Positions 61,427-64,000 of a stretch of 64,000 nucleotides of DNA are shown piece after piece; within the stretch, counting starts at the first letter, position 1; each line of letters opens with the position of its first letter. The stretch is from positions 1 through 64,000 of the forward strand of contig JACRIN010000019.1 of assembly GCA_016220085.1 (NCBI GenBank). The letters run 5' to 3'. Under the pieces are notes generated by a model. The model was not told the origin of the DNA. It was given only the letters and a program-made list of their open reading frames with translations, and made no database searches. Position numbers and translations under genes: made by a program. The DNA comes from Planctomycetota bacterium. Its GTDB lineage: Bacteria; Planctomycetota; UBA1135; GCA-002686595.

Positions 61427-62062
61427 TTGGTCGAGCTCGGAAGTGTTTGGCCGCCCTCGCCCGCGGCGGCGCCGCGCGTGATCGCGCCGATGTTCCCACT
61501 TCCGAACGTCTTCCTCTTCCCCGGCGCGCTGATGCCGCTGCACGTCTTCGAGCCGCGCTACCGGCAGATGATCGAGGACTCGCTCGACGGCCCGGGCCGG
61601 ATCGTGATGGCCGCGGTGCTCGAGAGTCATCACGACCAGCTCGCGGGCGACCCGCCGGTGTTCGAGTACGCCGGGCTCGGCGAGATCCGCCACCACGAGC
61701 GCCTGCCCGACGGTCGCTTCTTCATCAATCTCGTCGGGTGTTGTCGCGTGCACATCCACGAGCTGCCGAGCTCGCGCCTCTACCGCCTCGTCGAGGCGAC
61801 GCTGCTCCAGGAGACGCCCGCGACGCGCGACGAGGAGTGCGCGTTGCGCGGCGAGCTCGCGAAAGCGATCCTCAAACGCACGCCGAAGCTGCGCGACCTG
61901 CCGCTCGACATGCCGATCGGGCACATGGCCGACTTCCTGCTGATGCGCCTCGAACTGCCGCAAAGCGCGATGCAGGGGGCTTTCGCGCGCCTGTCGACGA
62001 CGGATCGCGCTCGCCGCGCGCTCGCCGAGCACGAGCGTCGCCCCGACCGGCCGCACTGCTGA
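61427..62062 (+). CDS. Lon-N (LON substrate-binding) domain protein
   Basis: 211 aa. Only the N-terminal domain of Lon protease is present: MFPLPNVFLFPGALMPLHVFEPRYRQMI is the signature (split here around residues 22-49), followed by LGEIRHHERLPDGRFFINLVG. No AAA+ or protease domain. Such stand-alone proteins may act as adaptors. I use the TTG at 61427, 1 nt after the upstream stop with GAGG before it; the ATG at 61490, right at the conserved start, is the alternative. Probably co-transcribed with the SirB1-like gene. Confidence 0.85.
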   Translation: MVELGSVWPPSPAAAPRVIAPMFPLPNVFLFPGALMPLHVFEPRYRQMIEDSLDGPGRIVMAAVLESHHDQLAGDPPVFEYAGLGEIRHHERLPDGRFFINLVGCCRVHIHELPSSRLYRLVEATLLQETPATRDEECALRGELAKAILKRTPKLRDLPLDMPIGHMADFLLMRLELPQSAMQGAFARLSTTDRARRALAEHERRPDRPHC

Positions 62063-62422
62063 GCCGCCGCGCGAAACGTCAGCCGCCCGACGGAGCGCTG
62101 GTCGCCCGGCTGAGCGCGCGTCGCCCAGCGCAACGCGAGTCGGTCGCCTTCCTGAGCGCGCGTCGAGCAGCAGAGCGCGTGTCGAAGGCCGCGTCGATTA
62201 GGAAGGAGGCCGGGCAGGACCCCGGCCTCCTTCGCTCTCAGCATCGAGCCTCACACGCCCCGCATGGGGCCTGTCAGGATGCAGCGCGGGCCTCGCCGAC
62301 CTTCAGCGTCTCCGGCCGAACCGCGAGGACTCCGGGCGCGAACGCCCGACCCTCGACTCGCCGTCGCGGGCACCCACTTGGTGTCGCGAGCACGCCGCGC
62401 GGTTTCGCCCGCGCCGAAAAAC
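62063..62422. other. Convergent intergenic region, 360 bp
   Basis: Contains degenerate repeats of CTGAGCGCGCGTCG (about 62112-62170), the strong hairpin at 62202-62233 and a small palindrome GCCCCGCATGGGGC near 62258. No gene is supported; a minus-strand frame from the membrane SGNH gene's antisense side continues to 62274 but shows no recognisable protein. Confidence 0.6.
62202..62233. terminator. Bidirectional terminator-like hairpin
   Basis: GAAGGAGGCCGGG and CCCGGCCTCCTTC form a perfect 13-bp stem with a 6-nt loop between convergent genes ending at 62062 (plus) and 62423 (minus). It is the strongest hairpin found in the window. U-tracts are short (TTC/GAA edges only). Confidence 0.65.
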
Positions 62423-63838
62423 TCAGCGCGCTTCCCGCACGGTCGCTTCGATGGCACTCGCCGAGCCGCGACTCAGAAGCGCACGCACTTGGGGCGCGAG
62501 CGCGAGCGCCGCGGCGCGCTGACCCTTCTCGTTCCAGTGACCTTCGTGGAAGTAGCTCTTCCACTCGTCGACGTAGATCGCGTCGACGTCGAGCGACGGC
62601 ACGCTCTGGCGCGCGAAGATCTCGCGGAAGCGGCGGTGCTCGTCGACGTTCTTGGTGCTGACGTCGAAGCCCGCGAGCACCGCGCCGTCGGCTCGCACGA
62701 GCGCGGCGAGGTCGCGGACGAGCAGCTCGGTGACCCGCCACGCCTCGCCGGGGTCCGCGGCGACCTCGACGTCGCGGCGGATCGCCGCCTGACGAGCGAT
62801 CGTTTCGGCGAGCAGCGCGAGGCCGGAGAGCTGCATGAGCTCGCGCGAGAAGATCCCGCTCGAACGCACGTCGGGCACCGGCGTGCCGGTGAGGAACAGC
62901 AGCTCGCCGTGGCGCTCGAACACCGGCTTCTTGCCGCGCCAGTAGTGGTCGAGGACGTTGAACTCGGGATCGTTCGCGCAGGTCTGCAGGATCACCAGGT
63001 CCGGCGCGAAACGACGGCCGTAGTGCAGGTAGGCGAGCAGCTCCTGATCGTTCGAAAAGCCGCCGACGCCGAGCGAGATCACTTCGACCGGGAAGTTGCG
63101 CGAGAGCTCGCGCTCGAGCACGACGAGCCACGTCTCGCCGTCGTCGACCGTGTACGCCTCCGAATGCGAGTCCCCGACGACGACGACGCGCTTCGTGCCC
63201 GCGGGCTTGTCGAACGGCCGCTCCGCCGTGCGGAAGCCGAGCGAATTGATCGTCTCGCGCGCGGTGAAGAGCTCGTTCTGGTGGGTCAGCGACGCGCCGG
63301 GCCGCAGTTTCCAGCCGAGCTTCGGATCGTGGACGATGAAGAGGTTGTTGTGCGACTTCGACGGCAGCACGAGCACGCGCACGCCAATGTCGAGCGCCAC
63401 CAACGCGAGCAGGTTGAGCCCGACGATCACCGTGCGCCGCAGCGTCGCGCCTAGCGCGGTCTCGAGGCCGTGCACGTAGGCCGCGAGCGAACCGAGCGCG
63501 AGCGCGAAGCCGAGCGCGGCGATCGGCGGACCGCCGACGTCCGCGCCGGCGAGCACGAACGCCGCGACGGCGGCGAGGCCGAGCACGACGAAGCCGACGT
63601 ACGCGAAGAGCGCGCTCGCCAGCTCGCCGACCAGCGCACGGCCGCGCGGCAAGAGCACGCAGACCGCCCACACGACGCCCGCGGCCGCGGCGAGCACCCG
63701 CGGAGCTCCGACGTCGCCGCCCGCGCGCCACGCGCTCGCGAGCCGCGTCGCCGCGAACGCCGCGGGCGCGAGACACGCGAGCACCGCGCAAGCGCGCGTC
63801 CGTGTCGAGAGCGCGGGTCGGACCGGCGAGGCCGTCAT
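62423..63838 (-). CDS. Membrane-anchored SGNH/GDSL hydrolase
   Basis: 471 aa. Four to five N-terminal membrane helices (about 14-165), then an external SGNH domain: INSLGFRTAERPFD, VVVGDSHSEAYTVDD with the nucleophile Ser, GVGGFSNDQELL (block II), LQTCANDPEFNVLD (block III Asn) and the His block EGHWNEKGQRAAAL. It shares the NSLG(L/F)R block with the three paralogues at 2527-6091 but has a different anchor, so it is a more distant relative. O-acyltransferase or esterase role on a surface glycan is a guess. ATG at 63838 lies 7 nt after TAGAGT on the minus strand. Confidence 0.85.
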   Translation of the reverse strand: MTASPVRPALSTRTRACAVLACLAPAAFAATRLASAWRAGGDVGAPRVLAAAAGVVWAVCVLLPRGRALVGELASALFAYVGFVVLGLAAVAAFVLAGADVGGPPIAALGFALALGSLAAYVHGLETALGATLRRTVIVGLNLLALVALDIGVRVLVLPSKSHNNLFIVHDPKLGWKLRPGASLTHQNELFTARETINSLGFRTAERPFDKPAGTKRVVVVGDSHSEAYTVDDGETWLVVLERELSRNFPVEVISLGVGGFSNDQELLAYLHYGRRFAPDLVILQTCANDPEFNVLDHYWRGKKPVFERHGELLFLTGTPVPDVRSSGIFSRELMQLSGLALLAETIARQAAIRRDVEVAADPGEAWRVTELLVRDLAALVRADGAVLAGFDVSTKNVDEHRRFREIFARQSVPSLDVDAIYVDEWKSYFHEGHWNEKGQRAAALALAPQVRALLSRGSASAIEATVREAR

Positions 63839-63845
63839 GGCGCGC

Positions 63846-63851
63846 ACTCTA
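63846..63851 (-). promoter_or_regulatory. -10-like TAGAGT before the membrane SGNH gene
   Basis: On the minus strand TAGAGT overlaps the TAG stop of the upstream HAD gene and ends 7 nt before the ATG at 63838, suggesting a leaderless or reinitiated start. Confidence 0.4.
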
Positions 63852-64000
63852 CAGCTCGACGAGCTCCAAGGGCCGAGTGAGCCAGTGGTCGGGCCGCTCG
63901 GGCTCGAGCCACGCGCGCGGGAACGGTCCCCAGAGCGCCGCGCCGGTGCGCGTGCCCGCCGCGCGACCGGAGGCGAGGTCGTGCGGCGAATCGCCGACGT
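63849..64000 (-). CDS. HAD-family phosphatase, C-terminal fragment (5' end beyond the window)
   Basis: Fifty codons in frame to a TAG at 63849-63851. VGDSPHDLASGRAAGTRTGA is HAD motif IV with the Mg-binding Asp pair, as in phosphoglycolate phosphatases, followed by ALWGPFP. The N-terminal DxD nucleophile is outside the window. Its stop is 10 nt upstream of the membrane SGNH start. Confidence 0.8.
   Translation of the reverse strand, partial: VGDSPHDLASGRAAGTRTGAALWGPFPRAWLEPERPDHWLTRPLELVEL

Noticed and set aside
62274-62422. Possible small minus-strand gene ending at 62274
   Set aside because: No ribosome-binding site, start or recognisable protein; the frame is a continuation of a shadow from the neighbouring gene.

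Overview
This is a very GC-rich bacterial chromosome window packed with short-spaced genes. It most likely comes from a planctomycete, or a close relative with a similar proteome. Three things point there: an ECF sigma factor carrying a membrane segment and a very long extracytoplasmic tail (44644-47085); a secreted beta-helix protein ending in a Cys-rich domain of a type I associate with planctomycete exoproteins (47091-49394); and many signal-peptide, HEAT, PDZ and GIN-type surface proteins. The assignment rests on gene content only. I found no rRNA, tRNA, CRISPR array, transposase or integrase.

Layout. 1-160 is a 14-bp tandem array. 278-8937 holds a DJ-1/PfpI protein, a broken ribbon-helix-helix gene, an HD phosphohydrolase, three tandem SGNH-hydrolase paralogues (the third has lost the catalytic Ser), a DsbD-N-like protein without its cysteines, a GIN-domain protein and an acyltransferase. 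8952-16747 holds membrane and surface genes: a spermidine-synthase-like membrane protein, a GT39-like protein, a PDZ/GDDxY-repeat lipoprotein and a hemerythrin. 16882-18708 is a small island bounded by a 182-bp direct repeat of the 3' end of nuoN.

The metabolic core is 18527-36917. On the minus strand korA-korB, a ferritin-like gene and nuoA-BC-D-H-I-J-K-L-M-N lie head to tail, many with 1-4 nt overlaps. NuoB and NuoC are one polypeptide, and nuoE, nuoF and nuoG are absent. Divergent from korA are a single-chain pyruvate:ferredoxin oxidoreductase and a dihydroorotate-dehydrogenase-like gene. Together they suggest that ferredoxin reduced by 2-oxoacid oxidation feeds an 11-subunit-type complex I with no NADH module, pumping ions to the quinone pool. 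A CPA1 Na+/H+ antiporter follows.

38542-49394 holds an alpha/beta hydrolase, a PadR regulator with a permease-prefix/HEAT membrane protein and a duplicated operator, a GT39-like protein, a TPR-thioredoxin, the ECF sigma factor and the beta-helix protein. 49674-51390 is a two-gene accessory module, a HipA-like kinase (with a one-base frameshift) and a HIRAN-domain protein. 51474-60300 is a minus-strand carbon-metabolism cluster: isocitrate/isopropylmalate dehydrogenase, a swivel-first aconitase-family enzyme, two thiolases, enoyl-CoA hydratase, 3-hydroxyacyl-CoA dehydrogenase and two cyclophilins. With KGOR it could form part of a TCA/acyl-CoA network. The right end holds a SirB1-like protein, a Lon-N-domain protein, a membrane SGNH hydrolase and the 3' end of a HAD phosphatase.

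Two genome-style features recur. One is in-frame tandem repeats (6, 8 or 12 residues) inside otherwise ordinary proteins. The other is -10-like hexamers (TAGAYT, TAGAAT, TAGTCT) only 6-11 nt from start codons, which implies frequent leaderless transcripts.
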